This document shows, piece after piece, positions 1 through 9,187 of a stretch of DNA of 64,000 nucleotides (its first letter is position 1; every line of letters begins with the position of its first letter). A program made the translations under genes and the position numbers. Origin of the DNA: Rhizobium sp. CG5 (lineage in GTDB: Bacteria; Pseudomonadota; Alphaproteobacteria; Rhizobiales; Rhizobiaceae); contig NZ_JABAEF010000026.1 of the NCBI RefSeq assembly GCF_023701945.1, positions 1 through 64,000 of the forward strand, given 5' to 3'. The notes under the pieces were generated by a model. The model was given only the letters and a program-made list of their open reading frames with translations, did not search any database and was not told where the DNA came from.

Positions 1-63
1 GCCCGCCTCGTGCTCCTTCAGTATGCCGATAATCTGTTCGTCTGTGAAACGGTTGCGCTTCAT
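1..63 (-). CDS. IS3-family transposase OrfA, N-terminal 21 residues (cut by window edge)
   Basis: Reading leftward from an ATG at 63-61 gives an N-terminus beginning MKRNRFTDEQIIGILKEHE, the typical opening of IS3-family OrfA (helix-turn-helix DNA-binding subunit). The rest lies outside the window. About 50 bp upstream are two copies of a GC-rich 15-mer that looks like the element's terminal inverted repeat, so the insertion sequence runs out of the window to the left. A decayed IS3-family OrfB fragment is also present at 14.5 kb, but it cannot be shown that both come from the same element. Confidence 0.8.
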   Translation of the reverse strand, partial: MKRNRFTDEQIIGILKEHEAG

Positions 64-112
64 TCTCTGGTCCTCTCAATAGGCCAGAGCTTACTTCAAA
101 ATGGATTAGTTC

Positions 113-142
113 AGCGGGGCAAGGTCAAGCGGGGCAAGGTCA
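113..142. repeat. tandem duplication of a 15-bp IS-end-like sequence
   Basis: AGCGGGGCAAGGTCA occurs twice back to back (113-127 and 128-142). Read on the minus strand it is TGACCTTGCCCCGCT, which resembles an IS3-type terminal inverted repeat and lies just upstream of the OrfA start. A perfect tandem copy of an IS end suggests imprecise transposition or repeated insertion at the same end. Confidence 0.6.
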
Positions 143-196
143 GAGACTTCCTGCAACACCGGCCGGCTTGCGAAGGGCAGATTTGTCAACGGCCAG

Positions 197-263
197 AAAC
201 GCAAAAACCGCCCCGGTTATACCGAGGCGGAGATACTTTTATGTTTGAAGTGGTTGCGGGGGC
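197..263 (-). other. remnant of tRNA 3' end plus rho-independent terminator (copy A)
   Basis: Read on the minus strand, 263-251 is GCCCCCGCAACCA, identical to the last 13 nt of initiator-tRNA-Met-type genes. About 20 nt further on is a hairpin (230-208, one mismatch in a 9-bp stem) followed by TTTTT (207-203). This is the layout of a tRNA gene end with its terminator, but the tRNA body is absent: sequence beyond 263 does not form a T arm. A related copy in the same orientation lies at 48120-48228. No gene is supported in the rest of 143-700; the small open frames there lack coding character. Confidence 0.5.
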
Positions 264-753
264 GCACAACCAACGATACCGGCGATTAATTGCAAGCACT
301 ATTCCGCGGCTCGCGGCGTAGCAAAACGGGGTCCGGCGCGGCCTGGCGAACGTCCGCGCGAAAGGCGCTGACCCACCAAGAGTCACCGGTTTGACGAGCG
401 AGGTCGATGCCCGTTACTCTTCTCCGTGTCTGACGCTAATTGGTCCTTGAGAATTTCGGGCTCTCATAACTCTTCGTAGCGTTTTTTCGCTGTATCACGG
501 CCTGAACAAAGGTTGTATAAAGATGGCATTCCCTCGCAATGATGGATTGCGCACGGCAGACTGTGACCACCCATCAAGCCAATTTTTGGAATATTTATTG
601 GTGAGTCATAAGTTCCAGTATTGGAGCATGGATTCGGGTCGGTCTTCGCGTTGATCGTGGTCAGTCCGACTTTCATCGGCTGGTTGTGAGGAGCTACCAT
701 ATGGAAGAGCTTATCGAGGCTTATCTGGCGGCCTCGGCGAAACGCTTACCAGC

Positions 754-1380
754 TTGAATGTAAACGATGATATGGCTGGGCGTATCACCGCTATGGTCTG
801 GCACGGCAAACTTGACGCCGGCATCCTTGCCGAAATGGCTCTAAGTCGATTTCCCGACGGATCGGACGGCGCGCGTGCTTCCCTGCCGGGTTTGATTGAG
901 CTTCTGGCGCAATACACACCATCCTTGCGTGAAGAAGAAATCCCGCGGTCCAACCTTGCGGGATTTGCGCAGGTTTTAACTGATATTGCGGCCGTCACGG
1001 AAGCCGTTGGCAACCCGGCGATGGCGTATAATTTTTATGAGGTCATCGTTCATATTTTGGAAATTGGCGACTTTCCAGCCCTTGCCGTCGCTGAGAAACT
1101 CGACAGCTTGTCAAATCCGGACATGATTAACCAGCTTCATGGTGCAAAATGGCGGCTCGCTACGGAGCGGCTGCGTTACGCAATTGATAACAATGCCCAT
1201 TGGCTTGCGGCGTTTGACGCTATCGAACTCGCGCTCACCTGCCTGGTTCCGCACCACGAACTTCGGCAGGGGCTATTCGAAAGACTCCAGGCGCGACTCC
1301 TGCACGCTGAGAACAACCCGCTTGGCGAATTGGCCTATGCCTTGCTCTTTGAAGCCCGGCCAGGCACTATCAGTGTATAA
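754..1380 (+). CDS. hypothetical protein, 208 aa
   Basis: A 208-residue acidic, alanine/leucine-rich, probably all-helical protein with no signal peptide, membrane segment or motif I recognise. The annotated start is TTG. A better ribosome site (GAGGAG) lies upstream of an ATG at 701 in another frame that stops after 18 codons (MEELIEAYLAAS...), so the original N-terminus may have been lost to a one-base frameshift near 730-745. The same frame stays open past the TAA at 1378-1380 up to 1917, so this and the next feature may be two halves of one former gene. Function unknown. Confidence 0.5.
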   Translation: MNVNDDMAGRITAMVWHGKLDAGILAEMALSRFPDGSDGARASLPGLIELLAQYTPSLREEEIPRSNLAGFAQVLTDIAAVTEAVGNPAMAYNFYEVIVHILEIGDFPALAVAEKLDSLSNPDMINQLHGAKWRLATERLRYAIDNNAHWLAAFDAIELALTCLVPHHELRQGLFERLQARLLHAENNPLGELAYALLFEARPGTISV

Positions 1381-1515
1381 AAGCGGCGCAGCGCAATTTC
1401 AGCCATAGCTCAAAGTCAAGCTGGCCCCCTTCCGAAAGACTCTCATCTCGCAGCGATCGAGACGGTAGCGGCTGCCTTCGTACAAGCGACTACAGGTGAT
1501 CTTCGGCTGAGCCTC

Positions 1516-1917
1516 TTGCCGACACAACCCATCGCACCAGCACCGCAAATCGACATACATGATTTACGGTCTCGGGACGATCGGCTGGCAAACGCGGTCC
1601 CGGTCGGCAGATCGTTAATTGCCGACCCCAAACGAACCGACGCGCTCCTCCTCGACATGGCGCATGAAATTGGCCACGCTGTTGTCCTCCAGGGCGCGCT
1701 GGGGGCACGACAGGCTCAATATCGCGCGGCGGTAACCTATTGCGAGCTTATGCTGCAGGGTCTCGCTGATCCGGATCGCGTGGATACTTCGCTGCATCGA
1801 TTGCAAGCTCTGTCTGAACTTCCTGCGGGCGAGGCAGCGGCGGCGTTTGCCTACCGGCAGCTTGGAGCGGAGGAAAAGGCCGCCGCAGAGCGCGCGGTGT
1901 GTGCGCTCATGGCTTGA
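1516..1917 (+). CDS. hypothetical protein with HEIGH motif, 133 aa
   Basis: In the same frame as the preceding ORF, separated from it only by one stop codon and about 45 open codons. The first possible starts are TTG or CTG codons without a clear ribosome site, which argues for a downstream remnant of a longer gene. The segment DMAHEIGHAVVLQGALG contains an HExxH pattern as in zincin metallopeptidases; no third ligand can be assigned, so protease function is not established. The remainder is helical and Ala-rich. Confidence 0.4.
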   Translation: MPTQPIAPAPQIDIHDLRSRDDRLANAVPVGRSLIADPKRTDALLLDMAHEIGHAVVLQGALGARQAQYRAAVTYCELMLQGLADPDRVDTSLHRLQALSELPAGEAAAAFAYRQLGAEEKAAAERAVCALMA

Positions 1918-1927
1918 GGGCGTGTCG

Positions 1928-2107
1928 ATGTATATCGAATTGCTATGCGATCCGAAGGACGACCCAAACAAGTTGAGATACTCGGCGACAGCAATTGCCT
2001 GCTTGAAAGCAATGAGCGGAATTCTCGATGCCCGGCGGCACGGAGTGTCTTCATCTTCTGGCACCCTCATTGAAATTCGTCTCATTGTCACTTTTGCTCG
2101 AAGCTAA
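1928..2107 (+). CDS. small hypothetical protein, 59 aa
   Basis: Starts with ATG at 1928 ten bases after the preceding stop, with GAGGG upstream as a ribosome site (MYIELLCDPKDDPNKL...). No signal peptide or known domain. Tight spacing suggests co-transcription with the two ORFs before it. The following stretch 2108-2558 is AT-richer, holds no convincing gene and presumably contains the promoter of the LysR gene. Confidence 0.4.
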   Translation: MYIELLCDPKDDPNKLRYSATAIACLKAMSGILDARRHGVSSSSGTLIEIRLIVTFARS

Positions 2108-2558
2108 TTTTCGGCCGGGTGCTGCCGCATTGTGCGTAGATAAAATCATGAATGTAACCACCGGCGCTCAGAGCTATGGGCACGCCCGCGCATCTGGGCG
2201 TGCCCGCAGAAGCCCTATTCTCGTCGCACACGACATCGAATTGCGCCGCAAACATAGTCGCCGATGGGTGACCTAAATGTCCAAAATTGAAATTATAAAA
2301 ACTGGACATGACCATCTTCTCAATTTCTTTGTAAGGGAGTGAACGGAGGCGAAAGGGCAGCCCTGTGGTGCTGTCAATCATGTCCTCGAAATCCTAGGCG
2401 AGATACCGGCTGCCAATAAGATTGAGCTCAACAACGCGTGGCAACAGGACAGACGTGCCCCAGACGAGATCACTCAAAATCAATTCGACTATTGCATGTT
2501 GTCATCCATACTGCAACGTCCTATAAAATTATCGTTCGATGCAGATTTGGGTATAGAT

Positions 2559-3476
2559 ATGGAGTTTGCACAACTCAGACATTTTGTGCTCCTGGCAGAG
2601 GTTTTACATTTCGGTCAATGCGCGCAAAAGCTCGGGATTGCCCAGCCTCACCTCAGCAGGTCGATCTCAAAACTAGAGAGCGAAATCGGGGTCAGGCTTT
2701 TCGACAGAACCAGTCGGCAGGTTTCATTGACCGACAGCGGTCGAGCATTTTTTGTCGAGGCTCGTGAAATACTAAAATCGGAACAGAGAGCGGTTCAACA
2801 GGCGCGGTTGGCAACCGCCAAGGAACGCCATCTCATTCGACTAGGATTCGTCTCCGCAGCCTCGTACATGCTTATGCCCAAGGCTATCCGCTTATCAACC
2901 ACGATTGACAATACGCACTTCGAACTCCGCGAAGCGACAACCAACGAGCAGATCCAACTGCTCGACAACGGCCATCTCGATATAGGTCTCGGTCATCCGC
3001 CTATAGCGCCAAACAGCCGAATTAAATCAGACGTCTTCCTGGTAGATACCTTTGACGCCATCGTTCCAGAGGACCATTATCTTGCCCCACACGACAAAGT
3101 AGAATTCGGTCAATTGGCTCGTGAGCAGTTTATCATGTTCCCTGAAAGACAGGGCCCTATTTTATATGCGAAGATCCGCGAACTTTGTCACGCTGCAGGA
3201 CACGAATTCTCCGTCATTCATGAAGCGTCACGACTTCAGACACAGCTTTTTCTTGTCGCGGCCGGCTTGGGCATCAGTCTGGTTCAATCACAGTCCTCCG
3301 CTATTCACGTTACCGGTACCAAGAGGTTAAAAATAGAGCCCTATCCCAGGGATTTGAACATCCAACTTGCCGCTTTCTGGGATGCGCGACGGCGGAATAC
3401 ACCCTTAAACAAATTTATCAACCACCTTAGAGCAATCGGCAAAGAGCAGACTAATATCAAAATTGATATCGAATAA
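2559..3476 (+). CDS. LysR-family transcriptional regulator
   Basis: About 305 residues from the ATG at 2559 (MEFAQLRHFVLLAEVLHFG...), the usual LysR start; the frame extends 21 codons upstream, but that stretch is not LysR-like. The N-terminal winged helix-turn-helix (residues 1-60, with the recognition-helix segment AQPHLSRSISKLESEIG) is followed by a LysR substrate-binding domain (about 90-295). It is oriented towards a DUF6152/DUF6644 pair and faces the end of the minus-strand biosynthetic-like operon, making it the obvious candidate regulator of one or both. A T-N11-A palindrome upstream of the operon's first gene (13076-13092) could be its site. Target assignment is inference. Confidence 0.9.
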   Translation: MEFAQLRHFVLLAEVLHFGQCAQKLGIAQPHLSRSISKLESEIGVRLFDRTSRQVSLTDSGRAFFVEAREILKSEQRAVQQARLATAKERHLIRLGFVSAASYMLMPKAIRLSTTIDNTHFELREATTNEQIQLLDNGHLDIGLGHPPIAPNSRIKSDVFLVDTFDAIVPEDHYLAPHDKVEFGQLAREQFIMFPERQGPILYAKIRELCHAAGHEFSVIHEASRLQTQLFLVAAGLGISLVQSQSSAIHVTGTKRLKIEPYPRDLNIQLAAFWDARRRNTPLNKFINHLRAIGKEQTNIKIDIE

Positions 3477-3556
3477 TTCCTAGATGACCATCGATGGTAT
3501 CGATAGGATGTCGCATACTCCATTAGCCGCTCAAGGCCATTGATGGAGGTAAAGCA

Positions 3557-4045
3557 ATGAAGCTGTTCAGATATATCGCGGTGACCATGATGCTTACCGC
3601 GTCACCCACCCAAGCTCATCATGGTTGGGGGTTCTATGCCACCGATCGCCCGATCTACCTAAGTGGGAAGATCACAGCCGTGGTTTGGCGTAATCCGCAT
3701 CCTGAGATCGTCATCGACGTCACATCCGCCAGCGTTCCAGGGTCGTTCGCACAGCTGCCCATCCCCGCTGAACTTCGTGAACTCGGCTTTGACGATGTAC
3801 TTGCGAAGACCGCGGCACCCGAGACGACCGGGGAATGGACGCTCGATCTCGCACCGATCAATAGATTAATGAGTTGGGGAATGCCACGGGAACCCAAAGT
3901 CGGTGACGAGATTCAGGCCGTGGCTTTTCCCTCATGCTCAGAGAAGAACGTTTCACGACCCGCCCTTATCGTAATTGATGGGATAGGTGTCCGCCAGCAA
4001 TCGGTCGCATTGCCGGCGGGATGCAGCGGTCGTCCAAGGGGGTAA
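3557..4045 (+). CDS. DUF6152-family exported protein
   Basis: 162 residues with an N-terminal signal peptide ending near the Ala-His-His segment (TQAHHGWGFYATDRP), followed by the DUF6152-like core: GKITAVVWRNPHPEIVIDV and a C-terminal segment with a lone Cys (FPSCSEKN). The mature N-terminus begins with paired His residues, which could bind metal, but no function is established for the family. GGAGGTAAAGCA precedes the ATG. It is followed 7 bp later by a DUF6644 membrane protein, a pairing I recall from other proteobacterial genomes. Confidence 0.75.
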   Translation: MKLFRYIAVTMMLTASPTQAHHGWGFYATDRPIYLSGKITAVVWRNPHPEIVIDVTSASVPGSFAQLPIPAELRELGFDDVLAKTAAPETTGEWTLDLAPINRLMSWGMPREPKVGDEIQAVAFPSCSEKNVSRPALIVIDGIGVRQQSVALPAGCSGRPRG

Positions 4046-4051
4046 GCGGCA

Positions 4052-4513
4052 ATGGATGCCTACTTGCACCTTGTTGAAACATGGCAACCTATACTGCAGT
4101 TTCGCAGCTCTGTTTGGGCCTATCCGATTGCAAGCTGGGTACACCTTATGGGCCTTGCCGTGCTTTTTGGGACCATCACCGCTGTTGATCTCGGCCTCAT
4201 TGGGGTGGCCAAGAGCTTGAGAACGCAAACCATACGCTCAACCTTAATTCCAATGGCGCTCACCGGTTTCGGTATTGCCGTCGCGAGCGGCCTCTTGTTA
4301 TTCGCCCCCGCAGCGCGAGAATACGCAAACAGCTCGTATTTTCTCCTGAAATTAGGCCTCATTGTTATCGCAGGAGCTAATGCCCTTCTCCTGCATCAAG
4401 TCTTAAGACGGGGGGTTCCAGATACCGCTATTGGATGCAAGCTTCTCGGCATAGCATCTATAGCGATATGGGGCATGGTAATCTTTTGCGGACGGATGCT
4501 GGCTTTCGGGTAA
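4052..4513 (+). CDS. DUF6644-family integral membrane protein
   Basis: 153 residues with about four hydrophobic helices (roughly 25-50, 65-87, 95-115, 125-150). The conserved-looking opening WAYPIASWVHLMGLAVLFG contains a His in the first helix, as in small heme- or metal-associated membrane proteins. It follows the DUF6152 gene by 7 bp and is surely co-transcribed with it; the two may act together at the inner membrane and periplasm. It ends convergently with the EamA gene at 4547. Biochemical function unknown. Confidence 0.75.
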   Translation: MDAYLHLVETWQPILQFRSSVWAYPIASWVHLMGLAVLFGTITAVDLGLIGVAKSLRTQTIRSTLIPMALTGFGIAVASGLLLFAPAAREYANSSYFLLKLGLIVIAGANALLLHQVLRRGVPDTAIGCKLLGIASIAIWGMVIFCGRMLAFG

Positions 4514-4546
4514 CACATTTAAAATGTCCCGCACGTCAATGATGGA

Positions 4547-5485
4547 TCAGATCTTTCCAGGCGGTTGCTGCAGTGACCGCCTGACTAAAACAACCCCAAC
4601 TATTGACACTACCATTCCAGTGTTTTGAACAAGTGTCAGTGTTTCTCCGAAAATGATGAAGCTCAGTGCTGCAGCGATCGGGGGCGTTGACAAAACCAGC
4701 GATGTCACGCTGACGATATCCTGATTTCGGAGCAACCAGAGAAGGAGCACATACCCGCCTACCGACAATCCCATTGATGCCCAAAAAAGTGCGATCCACA
4801 GCACGGGATGAGATGACCAGGACCAAAGATCCCAAAATATTGCCGCTGACAGAGCCACCGCCGCCGCTCCAATATTTTGCAGAGCGCCCGCAGGTGCCAG
4901 ATCGCATTGATTGAGCAACTTACTTTGTAAGAACGTTCCCAGCGTCACCGAGACAACCGCTATGGCCGCAGCAGAGTATCCGAGCCAATTCGCCTCCTGA
5001 TCCGCAGCCGAAAACTGAGGCCCGAGCACCATGAACACACCCAGCGTTCCAACGATAAGCCCTTGCCAAACGAGACCTCGTGGTGGCGAACCCGACAGAA
5101 AGCTCACGACGACGGCGGTGATTGTGGGCTGGAATGCTCCGATTAGGGTCATGGCACCTACGCTCAAACCGGCTTCGACAGCGCGATAACCAGCGACTAA
5201 ATAGCCCCCCTGAAGCAAGGCACCGGAAAGACAGTGCAATAAAATATGCTCCCTGTTGGGCCAAGTGGCACCGGAAACAGCACTCAAAATCGTGAAGAAA
5301 CAAACAGCGATCGAGAACCGCATCAATAGGAAAACGCCGATCTCTGAAAAAGGACCTGCCGCTTTCGCGACTAGAAAGCCAGATGACCAACACAGAACCA
5401 TCGCGACGGCGGCCAGGGATCGGTTAAGTCCAGAGCGTCGCATCGATCCGATGAAGATCGTCAAATCGCTGCCCCTTCTCCTCAC
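4547..5485 (-). CDS. EamA/DMT-family transporter
   Basis: 312 residues with ten predicted transmembrane helices in two EamA halves (about 20-150 and 170-300), for example LAAVAMVLCWSSGFLVAKAAG at the start and FWASMGLSVGGYVLLLWLL in the second half. This is the drug/metabolite transporter superfamily, usually inner-membrane exporters of small molecules. The GTG start overlaps the TGA of the amidase gene, so it is translationally coupled as the last gene of the eight-gene operon starting at 12920. In that setting it is a good candidate for exporting the operon's product (inference). An internal ATG 14 codons downstream is an alternative start. Confidence 0.88.
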   Translation of the reverse strand: MRRRGSDLTIFIGSMRRSGLNRSLAAVAMVLCWSSGFLVAKAAGPFSEIGVFLLMRFSIAVCFFTILSAVSGATWPNREHILLHCLSGALLQGGYLVAGYRAVEAGLSVGAMTLIGAFQPTITAVVVSFLSGSPPRGLVWQGLIVGTLGVFMVLGPQFSAADQEANWLGYSAAAIAVVSVTLGTFLQSKLLNQCDLAPAGALQNIGAAAVALSAAIFWDLWSWSSHPVLWIALFWASMGLSVGGYVLLLWLLRNQDIVSVTSLVLSTPPIAAALSFIIFGETLTLVQNTGMVVSIVGVVLVRRSLQQPPGKI

Positions 5486-6840
5486 GACAAGGCTTTGACC
5501 GCTTGAGCGGCGATCCGTAGAAGGTTGTCATCGTCATCTGGTCGACCAACAATCTGTAATCCGATAGGGAGACCGTCGCTACCGACGCCGGCAGGAATGG
5601 TAATCGCAGGACACCCAACAAAATTGGTCCACCAGAGGTTCGAAAGGTAACGTCGGGCGAAATCGGCACTCCCCTCAATCTCAGCAATGCGCGGCGCTAC
5701 CATCGGAACAGTCGGCGAGAGTATGAAATCATACTTTTGAAAGATCTCTGAGCAATAGAGCGACGCCAGCCCTCGCTCATACATTGCAAGGGAATACTCG
5801 CTGCCCGTCCGCTTGCGGGCCCGGTCGAGGCGCTCACGGGTTTCAGCCGAGAATAGATGCTGCTGCTTCAGCGAACCCGCTCTCTCCATTTGAGCAAGCC
5901 TATCCGCATCCGAAATCACACCAAAAGCGGCCCGATAGGGGCTCATGTCGATCGTCTCTTGCTGCAGCGATGATGATGTCGACCCCCGCGATATCTGTTG
6001 AGCCGAATCGCGAGTGATCTTTAGTACGTCGATATCCGGAGGGCATTGCGGATCAAAAGTTGCAACCCATGCGAACCGAGGTGGCTGGCTTCCTCCGTGT
6101 GTGGCCCCGAGGTCAAGTTCATCCCGCGCTGGCAAGGTTTCCGGATCGGTGCGATCGTAGCCAGCCATATGGAAATGCAGTTTTGCGGTGAGGTCGACCG
6201 TGCGCGTGAAACTGCCGATGCCCGTGAAAAAGAGGTTCGTGCCGAAACTGCCTATCTTGGGCACTTTTCCATTTGAGGGGCAGAATCCGATGACCCCGCA
6301 AAAAGCTGCGGGTCCTCTGATTGAGCCTCCACTGTCGGTCGCGATGGAAGCATCCCCGACGCCGGCCGCGATAGCGGTGGCTGAACCGCCACTAGACCCA
6401 CCAGCAGTTCGAGATCGATCAATAGGATTTAGGCACTCACCTCCCAACGGGCTCCGGGGTCGGACGTGCATTGCGAACTCTGCCAGATTACATTTTGCGA
6501 ACACATCGACGCCCGCGTGCCGAAGTCGAGCAATCGGAACCGCATCATCGACGGGTTTAAACTCGGAGAAAGCCTGCGACCCTCCCGTCGTCAGGAGGTC
6601 CTTGGTGAAGAGGTCATCTTTGACCGACACTGTAATTCCGGACAGTGGGCCATCCCTCACATTACTCACGCCTTGATCGGATATGGCAAGAAAGGCGTGG
6701 TGCTTTTCCCGAAGCTCACGCGCCCTTAGTAGCAAGTCAGCTCGTTCTTGTAAAAAACCACGCGCATTCGACGATTTATCGAATGCCGCAACCGTGAGCG
6801 CTGCCGCTGTTCCAAAAAGTGCGTCTCTTCGTGTCAGCAT
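5482..6840 (-). CDS. amidase-signature-family hydrolase with Tat-type leader
   Basis: 452 residues. The N-terminus MLTRRDALFGTAAALTVAAF looks like a twin-arginine signal, so the enzyme may act outside the cytoplasm. The amidase-signature triad is visible: Lys74 (SVKDD), cis-Ser in GGSSGGS (about 150) and nucleophile Ser173 in DSGGSIRGPA. Family members hydrolyse amides or amidated amino acids. It lies 42 bp downstream of the aldo-keto reductase gene and overlaps the exporter gene, placing it late in the presumed biosynthetic operon. Removing an amide protecting group during export, or self-resistance, would both fit; neither is shown. Confidence 0.88.
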   Translation of the reverse strand: MLTRRDALFGTAAALTVAAFDKSSNARGFLQERADLLLRARELREKHHAFLAISDQGVSNVRDGPLSGITVSVKDDLFTKDLLTTGGSQAFSEFKPVDDAVPIARLRHAGVDVFAKCNLAEFAMHVRPRSPLGGECLNPIDRSRTAGGSSGGSATAIAAGVGDASIATDSGGSIRGPAAFCGVIGFCPSNGKVPKIGSFGTNLFFTGIGSFTRTVDLTAKLHFHMAGYDRTDPETLPARDELDLGATHGGSQPPRFAWVATFDPQCPPDIDVLKITRDSAQQISRGSTSSSLQQETIDMSPYRAAFGVISDADRLAQMERAGSLKQQHLFSAETRERLDRARKRTGSEYSLAMYERGLASLYCSEIFQKYDFILSPTVPMVAPRIAEIEGSADFARRYLSNLWWTNFVGCPAITIPAGVGSDGLPIGLQIVGRPDDDDNLLRIAAQAVKALS

Positions 6841-6882
6841 TCTCTGGATGTCCTTATTATGAAGAAAGGCTCCTGGCCGCGA

Positions 6883-7902
6883 TCAGCAGCCCCCGACCGC
6901 ATTCTCGACTATCCGCGCTGACACTGCGTTTTCGATTGCTTGCATGATGTCAGTTGTCAGAAAATCCACTTTTTCCGTCGCGCCCAGATTCTCCACGAGT
7001 TGCTCGCGAGTGCTACCGCCAATAATCACAGTCGACACCATGGGCTGCTTGAGGCACCAGGCAAGGGCGAGTTGTGCGGGACTTATCTGAAGGTCGCCTG
7101 CTATGCGGGTCAGCACCTTCGACAAAGCGAGAATACGACTGCGGCTTTTGCCAAACGCAAGAGCTTGGACCCAACTCGTGCTCCGGTCATTCAACCGGCC
7201 GTCAGCTTCCGCTCGCTCATCATACCGACCGGACAAGATGCCTGAAGCGAGCGGTGACCAAGTCATCAACCCCAGTGAGGAGACCGCTCCGCCCCAGCCA
7301 ACGAGCCGTTTATAAGTGTCCCGATGCACGACATTCAACTGTGGCTGTTCAATACTTGGACCAATGAGATGGTTTTTCCCTGCGATCTCGATCAGGCGTT
7401 CGATTTCCTCAGGCGGCCACTCGGACGTTCCCCAATAAAGAATTTTGCCTTGGAGGACGAGACTGTGCATTGTCCAGGCGAGTTCCTCAAGCGAGGTGTC
7501 GGGATCGTAACGGTGACAGAGCAGTATATCGATGTAATCCGTCTGTAGTCGTTGAAGAGAAGCGTCACATCCTGCCAAGATATGCTTGCGGCTCAGACCT
7601 TGCTGGGTTGGCCGAAGCGTCGCTCTTTTTTCCCGAGTCGTAGCGCCGAAATAGATTTTCGTGCAAATACAGTAAGCATCACGTGGAAAGGGACCCGTAG
7701 ACAGGATATCTCCAATCAACAGCTCCACGTCTCCTCCTTCATAAGATTCTGCGGTGTCGATCAGATTGACACCGGCTTCGAGCGCATGATTGATATAGTC
7801 ATGCGCATCGTTTCCCCAAATCTTCTTAGAGAGATTGAGCCAAGTCCCTACGGAGAGCGCAGACACTTTGAGAGATGTTTGGCCCAAACGTCGATACTGC
7901 AT
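6883..7902 (-). CDS. aldo/keto reductase (Kv-beta / AKR6-like)
   Basis: 339 residues forming a TIM-barrel NADPH-dependent oxidoreductase. The catalytic tetrad is intact: Asp49, Tyr54 (DTAESYEGG), Lys82 (CTKIYFG) and His130 (LLCHRYDPD). The C-terminal NADPH-binding region (VSTVIIGGSTREQL) is also present. Overall pattern resembles potassium-channel beta-subunit-like AKRs rather than sugar reductases. It lies 29 bp after the ligase gene in the same operon and would reduce a carbonyl intermediate of the pathway (inference). Confidence 0.9.
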   Translation of the reverse strand: MQYRRLGQTSLKVSALSVGTWLNLSKKIWGNDAHDYINHALEAGVNLIDTAESYEGGDVELLIGDILSTGPFPRDAYCICTKIYFGATTREKRATLRPTQQGLSRKHILAGCDASLQRLQTDYIDILLCHRYDPDTSLEELAWTMHSLVLQGKILYWGTSEWPPEEIERLIEIAGKNHLIGPSIEQPQLNVVHRDTYKRLVGWGGAVSSLGLMTWSPLASGILSGRYDERAEADGRLNDRSTSWVQALAFGKSRSRILALSKVLTRIAGDLQISPAQLALAWCLKQPMVSTVIIGGSTREQLVENLGATEKVDFLTTDIMQAIENAVSARIVENAVGGC

Positions 7903-7931
7903 TTTAGACCCCCTATCTTGTGGGCTTATGA

Positions 7932-9107
7932 TTATGCGACATCCACTCTGTTCGACGTCTCAGCGGGCAGGAGGCCCGTGATTTTTCCGGCAGAGCTCTT
8001 CCGGAAAGGCGATGTGTTGTAGCGGATCTCCAGAGGATAGACGTTGCGCGGAAATTCCTCGTGCAGCGCCCGGCCAATTTCTCTCCAAAGCTGTTGGATG
8101 ACAAATCGGCTGCCTCTGCAGTGAAAGTGTACGACGAACCCCGCCCCGCGAAGCGTATCGGACGCGACAGCGACATAGAACTCAGCCTGCGAAAATCGCC
8201 GATTGAGAAATTCCTGGAGAAAATTAAGATCGGTATTTGCACCGTTTATCTGGATCACCCGGTCTAGCCGACCACAGAGAGCGAAGTGGCGCTCACCCGT
8301 GAACCGCACCAGATCGCCAGTGCGAACGTGCGGCAGCGCATTCGTAATCGCTTCGGCTGGACCTGTCCGAGGCTGAACACATCGGGGACCGGATACAATA
8401 AGCTCGGTCAGCAGGTCAGCCTCGGTGCGATTGGGAAGCACCTCCACGTCTGAAAACAATTCCCAGTCCTTCGGAAAGGACGATGTTCGCCGATGGGCAA
8501 TCGCACCCGCCTCGGTCGATCCGTATATCTCCACACCATCGACCGTAAGGTCAGCCATGTCGACGACGGCGTCGACATACGCCGTTGAGATCGGACCGGC
8601 CGATTGCAAGATCGTCGTATGCTCGTTGCGCGAGAGCTTATCCCTGTCGCGCTCGATCGCTTTGTATGCCGCCGGTAAAGCAACGATGAGGAGCTTTCTT
8701 TCGGATCGGCTGATCGGACCGATGCCCAAAGAGATGGGGCAATACTGATAGGGAATGCCATGCCGAAGGGCGAACGCGAGACCACAGAAAAACCCGAAAG
8801 CATGATTCGCAGGTGCAAAGGAAATCACCTCGTTCGGAGTCGCTGGCATACAGCCAGAGACTGCCGCAACCTCCAGATCGACTTGACGAAGTGTCTTTGA
8901 AATAACCTTTGGCCTACCGGTCGAGCCCGACGTGCTAAAATATATCGTACTCGGAAGCTTCGAAAAGACTGGTTCTGCTCCTGCATCAGAAGACCAGGGA
9001 CTAGTACGCAGTGAATCGTCAAGTTCCGATCGGAGGAGATTCGGGGAGCCTGGCTCAAAGATCTGCTCAACCAGTTCGTCGAAAGACAATGTTCTGACGT
9101 CCGTCAT
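7932..9107 (-). CDS. adenylate-forming (AMP-binding) ligase, short form
   Basis: 391 residues, shorter than the usual 500 or more for acyl-CoA synthetases. The P-loop-like A3 motif FSTSGSTGRPKVISKT (about 53-68), the aromatic/adenine segment YGSTEAGAIA, the TGD motif (HVRTGDLVRF) and the catalytic A10 lysine (SSAGKITG near the C-terminus) are present, so it should adenylate a carboxylate. The small upstream domain is abbreviated. With an acyl carrier protein gene just upstream, loading of an aryl or acyl acid onto that carrier is the natural hypothesis. Substrate unknown. Confidence 0.85.
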   Translation of the reverse strand: MTDVRTLSFDELVEQIFEPGSPNLLRSELDDSLRTSPWSSDAGAEPVFSKLPSTIYFSTSGSTGRPKVISKTLRQVDLEVAAVSGCMPATPNEVISFAPANHAFGFFCGLAFALRHGIPYQYCPISLGIGPISRSERKLLIVALPAAYKAIERDRDKLSRNEHTTILQSAGPISTAYVDAVVDMADLTVDGVEIYGSTEAGAIAHRRTSSFPKDWELFSDVEVLPNRTEADLLTELIVSGPRCVQPRTGPAEAITNALPHVRTGDLVRFTGERHFALCGRLDRVIQINGANTDLNFLQEFLNRRFSQAEFYVAVASDTLRGAGFVVHFHCRGSRFVIQQLWREIGRALHEEFPRNVYPLEIRYNTSPFRKSSAGKITGLLPAETSNRVDVA

Positions 9108-9187
9108 GAATAATCTCCTCTTGTCGTGGCGTAACGCTTGTCCTTATTTTGATGATTCGAGCGCTGTGTAGGATGTGCCAGGGACGA

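Noticed and set aside
464..700. 78-codon minus-strand open frame
   Set aside because: No ribosome site, its start lies in the CATATG palindrome shared with the plus-strand ATG, and no family recognised.
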